From Ralstonia pickettii (lineage in GTDB: Bacteria > Pseudomonadota > Gammaproteobacteria > Burkholderiales > Burkholderiaceae), in assembly GCF_001699815.1 (NCBI RefSeq), contig NZ_MCGB01000016.1, positions 1 through 64,000 on the forward strand: 64,000 bases of DNA, given 5' to 3'. Shown in pieces: positions 27,954 through 37,157 of the stretch. Each line of letters starts with the position of its first letter. Positions within the stretch are counted from its first letter, which is position 1. The translations under genes and the position numbers were made by a program. Under the pieces are notes generated by a model that saw only the letters and a program-made list of their open reading frames with translations, was not told the origin of the DNA and ran no database searches.

Positions 27954-28582
27954 CACGCCTCCTTGCGCGCCACGCCGTGCAGGAACAGATCGATGACCGC
28001 GGAGAAGCCCGCGTGCAGGTCGATGTCCGGACGCGCAAGCCAGCGCATCAGCGCACCGAGGTACAAGTACTCGAACAGCCCCGCGAGGTGCTCCGCATCG
28101 AGCCGCGTGTCGAGTTCGCCCGAGTGCTGCGCTGTGTCAATGAGTGCCATGAACACCGCTTCGAGCCCGCTGCGCTTGTCTGCGTCACGGTCGCGGGCAG
28201 CCAGGTCGGCGCTGGCAAAGCGGTAGCGGAAATACGCGGCCAGATAGGGCCGGCGCACGTTGCACCAGTCGGCCGAGGCGGACAGCAGCACCGCCAGGCG
28301 CGAGGCGAAATCCGGCTGTGCCTCGATCTGCCCACGCAATTGCGCGCCGCCTGCCGCCAGCTCGGCGTGGAACTGGTGCGCCAGCAGGGCTTCCTTGACT
28401 GGAAAGTGGTTGTACAGCGTGCCCTTGGACACATCGGCCTGCGCGGCAATCTGCTCCATCGTCACGGCGTCGTAACCGTGCTGCTCGAACAGGGAAAAGG
28501 CCGTGGCCGCCAGGTGGTCCAGCGTCTGGATGCGCTTGCGTTCGCGGCGGCCGGCTTCGATGGGGGACGGACTGGACGACAT
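27953..28582 (-). CDS. TetR-family transcriptional regulator
   Basis: 209 residues. A classical TetR helix-turn-helix lies at about residues 20-65 (IQTLDHLAATAFSLFEQHGYDAVTMEQIAAQADVSKGTLYNHFPVKEALL), followed by an all-helical ligand domain. It is translationally coupled with the dikinase gene downstream and likely controls that operon. It is divergent from the proline iminopeptidase gene, whose start is 120 bp away. Confidence 0.9.
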   Translation of the reverse strand: MSSSPSPIEAGRRERKRIQTLDHLAATAFSLFEQHGYDAVTMEQIAAQADVSKGTLYNHFPVKEALLAHQFHAELAAGGAQLRGQIEAQPDFASRLAVLLSASADWCNVRRPYLAAYFRYRFASADLAARDRDADKRSGLEAVFMALIDTAQHSGELDTRLDAEHLAGLFEYLYLGALMRWLARPDIDLHAGFSAVIDLFLHGVARKEA

Positions 28583-28602
28583 GGTGGGCTCGCTATTATT
28601 AA

Positions 28603-29655
<1,053 letters not shown>

Positions 29656-29658
29656 CCC

Positions 29659-30564
29659 ATGACGGATTCCGCCGACCTGCGCTTCCTGCTCGCCATCCGG
29701 GACAACGGCAGCCTGGTGGCGACGGCGCGGGCGCTGGACCTGACGCCATCGGCCGTGTCGCAGCGCCTGCAGCAGCTGGAGAAGAAGCTGGGCACACGGC
29801 TGATCGACCGCACCGCGCGCAGCCTGCGCTTTACGCAAGAGGGCGCGCTGCTGTGCGAGCGTGGAGCAGAGCTGATCCGCCAGCTCGATGCACTGTCGGA
29901 GGATTTGCACACGCGCCGGGGCGGCCTCGTGGGCACGCTCAAGGTGAATGCGCCGCTGGGGTTTGGGCGGCGCTACGTGGCGCCCATCATTGCGGATTTC
30001 CAGCAGCAGCATCCTGATGTCGACATCGAACTGGCGCTGTCCGATGCACCCCTTGTCGAGGCGGCGGACCGCTTTGATGTGGTGGTGCATATCGGCGCAT
30101 TGCAGGTGTCGAATCTGGTCGGCCATGCGATTGCGCCGAACGCACGCTTTGTCTGCGCGTCGCCCGCGTTTGTGAAGCGCTTCGGCCTGCCGGAAACGCC
30201 CGATGACCTTGCCGCGCTGCCTTGCATCGTGCTGCGCGAGAACAAGGAAGATGTGTCGCTCTGGCACTTCAGCAAGGGCCGCACGAGCCGCAGCGTGCGC
30301 GTGCCCAGGGCGCTCATCTGCAACGACGGCGATGTCATCCGCCAGTGGGCATGCGAGGGGCGCGGCGTGATTCTGCGCTCGGAATGGGATGTCGCCGACG
30401 ACCTGCGCGCAAGCCGACTCGTGCGATTGCTGCCCGGCTGGAAGGCGCCGGACGCCAACGTGATCGCGCTCACGCACAACCGCGCGGGGTTGCCGCAACG
30501 CACGCGTCACTTCATGCAGGCGCTGCAAAGCCGTTTCAAGCCGCAGCCGCCGTGGCGCGCGTGA
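29659..30564 (+). CDS. LysR-family transcriptional regulator
   Basis: 301 residues. The helix-turn-helix is at about 18-40 (GSLVATARALDLTPSAVSQRLQQLE), followed by an effector-binding domain of the type seen in amino acid and D-amino-acid metabolism regulators. It follows pip directly and is transcribed toward the HAD and D-amino-acid-lyase gene pair 100 bp downstream. A perfect dyad lies between them (30576-30590), so it may activate that pair. Confidence 0.88.
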   Translation: MTDSADLRFLLAIRDNGSLVATARALDLTPSAVSQRLQQLEKKLGTRLIDRTARSLRFTQEGALLCERGAELIRQLDALSEDLHTRRGGLVGTLKVNAPLGFGRRYVAPIIADFQQQHPDVDIELALSDAPLVEAADRFDVVVHIGALQVSNLVGHAIAPNARFVCASPAFVKRFGLPETPDDLAALPCIVLRENKEDVSLWHFSKGRTSRSVRVPRALICNDGDVIRQWACEGRGVILRSEWDVADDLRASRLVRLLPGWKAPDANVIALTHNRAGLPQRTRHFMQALQSRFKPQPPWRA

Positions 30565-30575
30565 TGTAGTGATAC

Positions 30576-30590
30576 TGAATCTTAGATTCA
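30576..30590. promoter_or_regulatory. Perfect 15-bp dyad before the HAD gene
   Basis: TGAATCT-T-AGATTCA is a perfect palindrome about 78 bp before the GTG start of the HAD gene and just after the LysR gene. It is a candidate operator for that LysR protein. Confidence 0.45.
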
Positions 30591-30667
30591 AGCCAGCTTC
30601 ACCGAAAGCCGATGCGGGGTACCTACAATCGGCTGCACCGATCCCTACCGATTTGCAGGTGACCAGC

Positions 30668-31336
30668 GTGAACGTTTCCACCGCCTCCACCGTTTCTCCC
30701 GACACCGGCTATCCCAAGGCCATCCTGTTCGATCTCCTGACCGCGTTGCTCGATTCGTGGTCGCTCTGGAACCGCGCTGCCGGCTCCGCACAGGCAGGCC
30801 GCACGTGGCGCGCCGAGTATCTGCGGCTGACGTACGGCTGCGGCACGTACGTTCCTTATGAAGCGATGGTGCGGCAGGCCGCGCAGAACGTCGGCTTGCC
30901 GGCTTCCGCGCCCGAAGCGCTGGAAGCGAACTGGTTGCAGCTCGCACCGTGGAGTGGCGCTGCGCAAGCGCTGGCCCAGCTCCAGCCGCGCTGCAAGCTG
31001 GCCGTGGTCACCAACTGCTCGGAACGGCTGGGCCGGCAAGCCGCCGCGCTGTTGCCGATCACGTGGGATGTCGTCATCACGGCCGAGCAGGCGGGCGTGT
31101 ACAAGCCCGACCCGAAGCCGTATCGCATGGCCCTCGAGCAACTTGGCGTAGACGCGGCCGACGCGGCATTTGTGGCGGGCTCCAGCTACGACATGTTCGG
31201 CACGGCGACCGTCGGCCTGCGCACGTATTGGCACAACCGGATCGGCCTGACGCCCGTGGAGGGCGCCCAGTTGCCGGAGATCACCTCGCCCACACTGGAC
31301 GACCTGCTGCCTTGGGCCCGCCGTTTTGCCGCATGA
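30668..31336 (+). CDS. HAD-superfamily hydrolase, haloacid dehalogenase type II-like
   Basis: 222 residues from GTG 30668, with AGGTGA upstream; the upstream open frame adds no conserved sequence. HAD motifs: nucleophile Asp in AILFDLLTAL, motif II KLAVVTNCS, motif III Lys in YKPDPKPYRMAL and motif IV AGSSYDMFGT, which resembles the type II 2-haloacid dehalogenase pattern. The true substrate is unknown. The downstream D-amino-acid enzyme gene begins 10 bp after the stop, so the pair likely works on one pathway, perhaps a phosphorylated or halogenated amino acid derivative. Confidence 0.8.
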   Translation: MNVSTASTVSPDTGYPKAILFDLLTALLDSWSLWNRAAGSAQAGRTWRAEYLRLTYGCGTYVPYEAMVRQAAQNVGLPASAPEALEANWLQLAPWSGAAQALAQLQPRCKLAVVTNCSERLGRQAAALLPITWDVVITAEQAGVYKPDPKPYRMALEQLGVDAADAAFVAGSSYDMFGTATVGLRTYWHNRIGLTPVEGAQLPEITSPTLDDLLPWARRFAA

Positions 31337-31346
31337 GGATGCAGCC

Positions 31347-32495
31347 ATGACCACCGACACACACGTGATTGACACCATCGACACGCCCGCAGCGTTGATC
31401 GACCTGCCGCGCATGCAGCACAACATCGCCCGCATGCAGCACCGCATGAACGCGCTGGGCGTGAAATTCCGCCCGCATGTGAAGACCACCAAGTGCCTCG
31501 ACGTCGTGCGCGCACAGGTGGCGGCGGGCGCGCAGGGCATCACCGTATCGACGTTGAAGGAGGCCGAGGCCTTCTTTGCCGCCGGTATCAAGGACATCCT
31601 GTACGCCGTGGGCATTGTCGCCACCAAGCTGCCGCGTGCGATGGCGCTGCGCAAGCGTGGCTGCGATCTCAAGCTCGTGGTTGACAACGCCGAGGCCGCC
31701 CATGCGGTCGTCGACTACGCCCGCACACACGGCGAGCGCTGCGAAGTGTGGATCGAAGTCGATACCGATGGGCACCGCTCCGGCATCACGCCCGAGCAGG
31801 ACGCGCTGCTGGAAGTCGGCCGCATCCTGAAAGACGGCGGCATCGACGTGGGCGGCGTGATGACGCACGCCGGCTCCAGCTACGATCTGAACGACCGCGC
31901 CGCGCTGGCTGCACTGGCCGAGCAGGAGCGCGCCGGTTGCGTGCGCGCGGCGCAGCGCTTGCGGGATGTTGGCGTGCCGTGTGCGGCGGTGAGCGTGGGC
32001 TCGACGCCCACCGCGTTGGCCACCGAACACCTCGAAGGTGTGACGGAGGTGCGTGCCGGCGTCTACGTATTCTTCGATCTCGTCATGCACAACGTGGGCG
32101 TGTGCGCGATGGACGAGATCGCACTGAGCGTGCTGACCACCGTGATCGGCCATCAGCCCGACAAAGGCTGGGTGATTGTCGACGCCGGATGGATGGCGAT
32201 GAGCCGAGACCGCGGCACCGCCAAGCAGTCTCATGACTTTGGCTACGGGCAGCCGTGCACGCTCGACGGTACGCTGCTCGAAGGGCTCACGCTGATCGGC
32301 GCGAACCAGGAGCACGGCATTCTGGCGGCCAGCGATGGCTCGGCGCGTGAAGACCTCTTGGCACGCTTTCCTGTCGGCGCGAAGTTGCGTGTGCTGCCGA
32401 ACCATGCGTGCGCCACGGGGGCGCAGTTCCCGGAGTACCAGGCGGTGTCGTCGCGGGGTGTGGTGCAGACGTGGGCGCGGTTCCACGGCTGGTGA
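31347..32495 (+). CDS. DSD1-family PLP enzyme, D-threonine aldolase or D-serine dehydratase like
   Basis: 382 residues, fold-type III PLP enzyme. The alanine-racemase-like barrel begins DTPAALIDLPRMQHNI. The PLP Lys46 is in FRPHVKTTKC. The C-terminal beta domain ends with PNHACAT, where His and Cys bind the activating metal in this family. Members split D-threonine or D-beta-hydroxy amino acids, or dehydrate D-serine. The exact substrate cannot be told. GAGGA precedes ATG 31347. It is the last gene of this unit; no clear terminator is seen directly after it. Confidence 0.85.
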   Translation: MTTDTHVIDTIDTPAALIDLPRMQHNIARMQHRMNALGVKFRPHVKTTKCLDVVRAQVAAGAQGITVSTLKEAEAFFAAGIKDILYAVGIVATKLPRAMALRKRGCDLKLVVDNAEAAHAVVDYARTHGERCEVWIEVDTDGHRSGITPEQDALLEVGRILKDGGIDVGGVMTHAGSSYDLNDRAALAALAEQERAGCVRAAQRLRDVGVPCAAVSVGSTPTALATEHLEGVTEVRAGVYVFFDLVMHNVGVCAMDEIALSVLTTVIGHQPDKGWVIVDAGWMAMSRDRGTAKQSHDFGYGQPCTLDGTLLEGLTLIGANQEHGILAASDGSAREDLLARFPVGAKLRVLPNHACATGAQFPEYQAVSSRGVVQTWARFHGW

Positions 32496-32785
32496 CCCGT
32501 CCGCACGGTGTGTCAATAACGCAAGCAGCGCCCATTACGGCGTCAGGTTGGCACGGCCAGGAAGGCTTGATGTATTCGGCGTTTGGTGACGACACCCCAC
32601 GCAATCGTCGCTGCCGGGGGTGTTGTCGCGCTGTCGATGGCGGCGTTCTGAGCGGCGCTGCCGAATCGGAGCGGGGGCTGATCGCGCAAACCTGTCGATA
32701 CATTGGCGGGAGCGGTGCCGTGGCTTTGCTGGCGATTCGCTGGTGCGGGGCGCAACCGCTTCGTCGCGCTGTATCCATCCGGACA
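32496..32785. other. Gap without a supported gene
   Basis: Between the D-amino-acid enzyme and the tRNA terminator I see no gene. Several overlapping frames of 80-165 codons exist on both strands, but none shows family motifs or ribosome-binding sites. The stretch may be intergenic or decayed sequence. Confidence 0.5.
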
Positions 32786-32826
32786 ACAAAAAACCCGCAA
32801 GGCTCATCGCCACGCGGGTTTTTTGT
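32786..32826 (-). terminator. Terminator of tRNA-Leu
   Basis: ACAAAAAACCCGC (32786-32798) and GCGGGTTTTTTGT (32814-32826) form a perfect 13-bp hairpin with A and T tails on either side, so it can work in both directions. On the minus strand it follows the tRNA gene after about 28 bp. Confidence 0.9.
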
Positions 32827-32853
32827 CGCCCCTGAACTGCTTGGGACTGTGTC

Positions 32854-32938
<85 letters not shown>

Positions 32939-33111
32939 TAGGTGAGCGGCGCATTTTACCGACCGCCGAAAAATTTGCAAGCCCCTCTTTTCTGGTTGGC
33001 AGTTGCGCCCGCGTTACAGCCGTTACGCGTGTGGCGGTCTGCAGGACGGCAACCTCGCTGCTACGCTGCCGCGCAGTTCTCTGCATTCCCCCAACATGAG
33101 GTTGATCGATA

Positions 33112-33936
33112 ATGAAACGCTGCCACGCCGCCATCGGCGCCCTGCTTGCCGCGCTTGCAACCTTTGCCCGCGCCGAGCACCCGATCTGCACGATCGTGGC
33201 CGATGCCGCCACGGGCAAGGCCGTCTTGCACGAAGGCAAGTGCGACGAGCGCGTGACGCCCGCTTCCACGTTCAAGCTCGCGCTGGCCGTCATGGGCTTC
33301 GACCACGGCTTCCTCAAAGACGAGCACACCCCGGTTGAGTACTTCAAGCGCGGAGACCCCGACTGGGGCGGCGACGCCTGGCACCAGCCCATCGACCCGG
33401 CGCTGTGGCTCAAGTATTCGGTGGTCTGGTATTCGCAGCGCATTACGCATGCGATGGGCGCGCAGACCTTCCAGGCGTACGTGCGCAAGCTCGGCTACGG
33501 CAACATGGATGTGAGCGGCGATCCAGGCAAGAACAACGGTATGGACCGCTCGTGGATCACCTCGTCACTGAAGATTTCGCCGGAGGAGCAGGTCGGCTTT
33601 ATGCGCAGGATCGTCAACCGGCAGTTGTCGGTGTCTGCGCGCACCTACGAGATGGTCGACCGTACCGTGCAGACCTGGCAGGTGCCAGGCGGCTGGGCGG
33701 TGCAGGGCAAGACGGGCACTGCCGGCCCTGCGCCGGGCAACACGTCGCCCGATGGCACGTGGGACCAGGCGCACGCTTACGGCTGGTTTGTCGGCTGGGC
33801 CAGGAAGGGCGACAAGACGTACGTGTTTGCCAACCTGATCCAGGACGATAAGGTTGAGCCGACGTCGGGCGGCATCCGCTCGCGCGATGCGCTGCTTGCC
33901 CGCCTGCCGGAAGTGCTGGCCTTTGCCGGGCACTGA
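33112..33936 (+). CDS. blaOXA: Class D beta-lactamase, OXA-22-like
   Basis: 274 residues with a signal peptide (MKRCHAAIGALLAALATFARA). Class D catalytic motifs are complete: STFK at 52-55 with nucleophile Ser52 and carbamylated Lys55, SVV at 103-105, YGN at 129-131 and KTG at 200-202. By memory of the family it is very close to the chromosomal, inducible OXA-22 of Ralstonia pickettii, which hydrolyses penicillins and oxacillin-type substrates. It acts in the periplasm. It sits 174 bp from tRNA-Leu. No dedicated regulator gene is adjacent. Assignment to a specific allele needs alignment. Confidence 0.93.
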   Translation: MKRCHAAIGALLAALATFARAEHPICTIVADAATGKAVLHEGKCDERVTPASTFKLALAVMGFDHGFLKDEHTPVEYFKRGDPDWGGDAWHQPIDPALWLKYSVVWYSQRITHAMGAQTFQAYVRKLGYGNMDVSGDPGKNNGMDRSWITSSLKISPEEQVGFMRRIVNRQLSVSARTYEMVDRTVQTWQVPGGWAVQGKTGTAGPAPGNTSPDGTWDQAHAYGWFVGWARKGDKTYVFANLIQDDKVEPTSGGIRSRDALLARLPEVLAFAGH

Positions 33937-34011
33937 TCGACGGCGTCATGCGTGACGGTGTTCGGCCTCGCTGCGCACCGTCGCCTCATCCACGCCCAGG
34001 CGCTGATGCAA

Positions 34012-34461
34012 CTACTGCCAGCCCTTGGGCGTGACCAGCACCGCGCGTGAATCGCGTGCGCGCAGCATCCAGCCGACATCGCACAGCCGACGCAGGAACT
34101 GCACCCCGAGCGGTCCCGCCACGTGATGCGTGCGCTCGATCCAGTCCAGGCATTGCCGCGCCAGCCCCCGCCGTGTCGGGCGAATGGCGCGCACGTCGAG
34201 CCCCACATCGCCAAACCACGTGACGCCGGCGGGCGTGATCTCGTAGTGCTTGTCGGGCATCGACAGCAGATGGCCGCGTGATTGCAGCGCCTGCGTGACG
34301 GCCACGCCCACTTGCCCCGCAAGGTGGTCGTAGCAGCAGCGGCAGAAGCCGAGTTCGCGCGCCTTTGGGCTGGGTGTGGCGCGCCGCACGGCCGCTGCGG
34401 GGGTGATGGCCGTGAGGTGTTCCAGCGCCCCTGAGCGCTTTGCAATGTCCCCAGCGTTCAC
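34012..34461 (-). pseudogene. ArsR-family regulator, N-terminally truncated
   Basis: 149 residues matching only the second half of a common ArsR-type repressor: KARELGFCRCCYDHLAGQVGVAV, then TPAGVTWFGDVGLDV, RRGLARQCLDWIERTHHVAGPLG and a C-terminal TPKGW. Intact relatives are about 220-240 residues and start with a winged helix-turn-helix. Here the sequence before residue 15 (ALEHLTAITP) has no such domain in any frame, and the DNA upstream turns AT-rich. The DNA-binding half is therefore missing, and the gene is probably a non-functional remnant. Confidence 0.65.
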
Positions 34462-34500
34462 GACGGATTGCCGCAGACGAGGCCATCGGATGCACCGCCC

Positions 34501-34530
34501 AAAAAAAACCCGGCGAGGGGATTGCCGGGC
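34501..34530 (-). terminator. Orphan terminator on the minus strand
   Basis: CCCGGC (34508-34513) and GCCGGG (34523-34528) form a stem which, on the minus strand, is followed by an uninterrupted T run of seven or more. No gene ends just upstream on that strand, so it would end a transcript from the AT-rich island, perhaps a small RNA. Confidence 0.6.
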
Positions 34531-34555
34531 TAAGTGGGATGTGAATGCGCACGAT

Positions 34556-34870
34556 GGAACTACCTTACAAGTATTTTTTCAATCAGATTGAAAAAAAATT
34601 CAAAACACCACACTTTTTTGAGTGTTTGCTCTAAAGAAACGGGTGCTTGAATAGATCCGTGTCCGGGTTTTTCCTTATGACCACGCCATTTGCGGGTTGC
34701 GGGCAAACGATTTCCTTTAGATGGAATACATAACAAAAATCGCGGCCTAGAGACTAAAGAAAAGGCGGGAAAAAAGCGAATAAAAAATCATTGATTGGTT
34801 TAATTCAATTTTGATAATTTAATCAAATCAATTCTGTCTTTAATTATTGATTCGATCGGATCGGTTGGCG
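34556..34870. other. AT-rich gene-free island
   Basis: About 315 bp of strongly AT-rich DNA in a GC-rich region, with no supported gene. It contains a perfect dyad TTTTTTCAATC-A-GATTGAAAAAA (34574-34596) and a second, TTTGAT...ATCAAA (34810-34827), plus several TTGAT/ATCAA repeats. Composition suggests foreign origin, or a regulatory region bound by AT-preferring proteins. The broader gap 34462-35388 also holds an orphan terminator, a hairpin at 35026-35054 and the promoter region of the mctP operon. Confidence 0.6.
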
Positions 34871-35025
34871 TGAGGAGTCCCTCGGCACGCAGACCTTTGC
34901 ACGAGCAGGCAATTGCATTTGCCGAATTTCGGGGCGCGTTTGCCCCCCCCGGAATTCGCAACGCGGCAGCGCTGCACCCGGCAGAAACCCTGGGCACGCC
35001 AGGGCTTATGCTGCGTCACAACAAT

Positions 35026-35054
35026 CAACGGGGAGCCACTGCGGCTCCCCGTTG
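35026..35054. other. Perfect 12-bp hairpin
   Basis: CAACGGGGAGCC (35026-35037) and GGCTCCCCGTTG (35043-35054) with a 5-nt loop. There is no T run after it on either strand, so it is not a standard terminator. It could be an RNA end or processing structure. Confidence 0.55.
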
Positions 35055-35198
35055 TGCTTGGTGCCATGCGGCACCGTGGTGGCCAGCGAGTTTTGCTCAC
35101 GCATTCGGCGGCTGTCTGTCATGACAGGAATTCGTGAAAACCCTAGGAAACCCGCGCCCACCTTAGCGATTGGTTATTTCACGCGAAAAGTCTACGCT

Positions 35199-35216
35199 TA
35201 CTACGTAGTACTACGT
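35199..35216 (+). promoter_or_regulatory. Overlapping palindromes upstream of the mctP operon
   Basis: TACTACGTAGTA (35199-35210) and ACGTAGTACTACGT (35203-35216) are perfect overlapping palindromes made of repeated TACGTA/GTAC units, about 175 bp before the DUF3311 start. They are a likely binding site for a dimeric or oligomeric activator of monocarboxylate uptake; the regulator is not identified. Confidence 0.5.
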
Positions 35217-35388
35217 GTGGCTGCTGCGTACAGGTGCGGATGGTCTTCCAGAAGGCGCGCGATCACAGTGCGCCGGATAACAACAAAGGCGGAAAGCAAT
35301 CCGTCAGACATCCGTCTGGTCACGCATCGGGCGTGGCACCTCACCTGTTCAAAACAACATCCGAAGTCCCCGAACCAGGAGACAACCC

Positions 35389-35568
35389 ATGAAGTTCTTG
35401 CTCGCACTGCCTTTCATCGGCCTGCTGTGGGTGCCGTTCTACAACCAGGAAACGCCCGCGCTCTTCGGCTTTCCGTTCTTCTACTGGTACCAGTTCCTCT
35501 GGGTGCCGATCACCTCGCTGCTGATCTGGATCGTCTTCAAGAACGGCCAGAGCAAAGGAGAAGAATGA
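35389..35568 (+). CDS. DUF3311 small membrane protein, MctP partner
   Basis: 59 residues, MKFLLALPFIGLLWVPFYN at the start, with two hydrophobic segments (FLLALPFIGLLWVPF and YQFLWVPITSLLIWIVF) and a charged tail. DUF3311 proteins are regularly encoded just before sodium/solute symporters of the MctP/ActP type and are thought to be small accessory subunits. It overlaps the symporter start (ATGATG). The ribosome-binding site is weak (CCAGGAGACAACCC). Confidence 0.85.
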   Translation: MKFLLALPFIGLLWVPFYNQETPALFGFPFFYWYQFLWVPITSLLIWIVFKNGQSKGEE

Positions 35569-37076
35569 TGGACGGACATATCAACTGGACTGCACTGGCG
35601 GTCTTCATCTTTTTCTTCGCGCTGGTCACGGTGCTGGGTTTCATCGCCTCGCGCTGGCAGCGCGGCAACTCCGACAAGGGCGCCCACATTGAAGAGTGGG
35701 GCCTGGGCGGCCGCAACTTCGGCACCTGGATCACGTGGTTCCTGGTGGGCGGCGATTTCTATACCGCCTACACCGTCATCGCCGTGCCGGCACTCGTGTA
35801 TGCCGTGGGCGCGTACGGCTTCTTCGCGCTGCCGTACACGATCCTGGTGTACCCGATCGTCTTCCTGATCATGCCCAAGCTGTGGAAGGTGGCGCACGCC
35901 AACGGCCACGTCACGGCGGCCGATGCCGTGTACGGCCGCTACGGCTCGCGCTCGCTGGAGTTTGCGGTGGCGCTCACGGGCGTGGTGGCGACGATGCCCT
36001 ACATCGCCCTGCAGCTCATCGGCATGGAAGTCGTGATCAAGGCGCTGGGCTTGACGGGCGAGCTGCCGCTGGCGGCCGCCTTCGTCATCCTGGCGCTGTA
36101 CACGTACTCCGCTGGCCTGCGGGCGCCTGCGCTCATCGCCTTCGTCAAAGACATCATGATCTACATCGTGGTGCTGGTGGCGGTGGTGCTGGTGCCGGCC
36201 AAGCTCGGTGGCTACGGTGCGGTGTTTGCGAGCGCGCACGATGCGTTTGCCATCAAGGGCGGTGCTACGGGTCTGACGCTCAAGCCTGCGCAGTTCCTGC
36301 CGTTCGCCACGCTGGCGATTGGCTCGGCGCTGGCGGCGTTCATGTATCCGCATACGCTCACGGGCATCTTTGCCGCGCGCAGTGCAGACACGATCCGCAA
36401 GAACGCCGTCTTCCTGCCGGCCTACACGGTGCTGCTGGGCCTGATTGCGCTGCTGGGCTTCATGGCCTACGCCGCGGGCATCAAGGTCACCAACAACAAC
36501 GACGTGGTGCCCGCGCTGTTCAACGCGCTGTTCCCGAGCTGGTTCACGGGCTTTGCGTTCTCGGCCATCGCCATTGGTGCGCTGGTGCCGGCGGCGGTCA
36601 TGTCGATTGGTGCGGCCAACTTGTTCACCCGCAACTTCTGGAAGCCCTACGTGGCGCCGGACCTCTCGCACGCCGGTGAGGAAAAGGTTGCCAAGGTGAT
36701 CTCGCTCATCGTCAAGGCGGGCGCGCTGGTGTTCATTCTGTTCCTGCCGACCAAGTTCGCGCTGGACCTGCAACTGCTGGGCGGCGTGTGGATCGTGCAG
36801 ACGTTCCCGTCGGTGGTGTTCGGTCTGTTCAACATCTCGAACCGCTTCCGCGCACCGGCGCTGCTGGCCGGCTGGGCGGCGGGCATGATCGGTGGCAGCT
36901 GGCTGGCCTTCTCCGACGGCATCAAGCCCGTGCACACCTTTGTGATTGGCGGCGACAAGTACACCATCTACACCGGCCTGGCAGCACTGGCCTTCAACAT
37001 CATTGTGGCGGTGGTGGTGCAGTTGCTGATGGGCAAGCGTGGGGAGGAAGCCGCTGCGCTGCGTCAGGCGGGCTGA
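35568..37076 (+). CDS. mctP: Monocarboxylate permease of the sodium/solute symporter family
   Basis: 502 residues, 13 predicted helices, matching MctP of Rhizobium, which takes up lactate, pyruvate and similar acids. Family features: EEWGLGGRNFGTWITWFLVGGDFYTAYTVIAVPAL (helices 2-3), HVTAADAVYGRYGSR, FMYPHTLTGIFAARS and AAVMSIGAANLFTRNFW. I chose ATG 35568, 7 bp after AAAGGAG. The frame is open far upstream, but that part is not coding. A terminator follows. Confidence 0.9.
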   Translation: MDGHINWTALAVFIFFFALVTVLGFIASRWQRGNSDKGAHIEEWGLGGRNFGTWITWFLVGGDFYTAYTVIAVPALVYAVGAYGFFALPYTILVYPIVFLIMPKLWKVAHANGHVTAADAVYGRYGSRSLEFAVALTGVVATMPYIALQLIGMEVVIKALGLTGELPLAAAFVILALYTYSAGLRAPALIAFVKDIMIYIVVLVAVVLVPAKLGGYGAVFASAHDAFAIKGGATGLTLKPAQFLPFATLAIGSALAAFMYPHTLTGIFAARSADTIRKNAVFLPAYTVLLGLIALLGFMAYAAGIKVTNNNDVVPALFNALFPSWFTGFAFSAIAIGALVPAAVMSIGAANLFTRNFWKPYVAPDLSHAGEEKVAKVISLIVKAGALVFILFLPTKFALDLQLLGGVWIVQTFPSVVFGLFNISNRFRAPALLAGWAAGMIGGSWLAFSDGIKPVHTFVIGGDKYTIYTGLAALAFNIIVAVVVQLLMGKRGEEAAALRQAG

Positions 37077-37109
37077 TCGACGCTGCGATTCGCCCAAAGA
37101 AGAGAAAGG

Positions 37110-37139
37110 GCCGGTACCTCAGGGTGCCGGCTTTTTTTT
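37110..37139 (+). terminator. Terminator of the mctP operon
   Basis: GCCGGTACC (37110-37118) pairs with GGTGCCGGC (37123-37131) with one wobble, followed by eight T residues. It also faces the convergent kinase gene. Confidence 0.88.
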
Positions 37140-37157
37140 GCACGGCGACCGACAAGG

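Noticed and set aside
33777-34552. Other long minus-strand frames around the ArsR remnant
   Set aside because: Only the frame at 34012-34461 shows a known family sequence; the overlapping arginine-rich frames are typical shadows in GC-rich DNA.
35052-35564. Long N-terminal extension of MctP
   Set aside because: The extension runs across the DUF3311 gene in another frame and has no symporter-like sequence. The start at 35568 has AAAGGAG.
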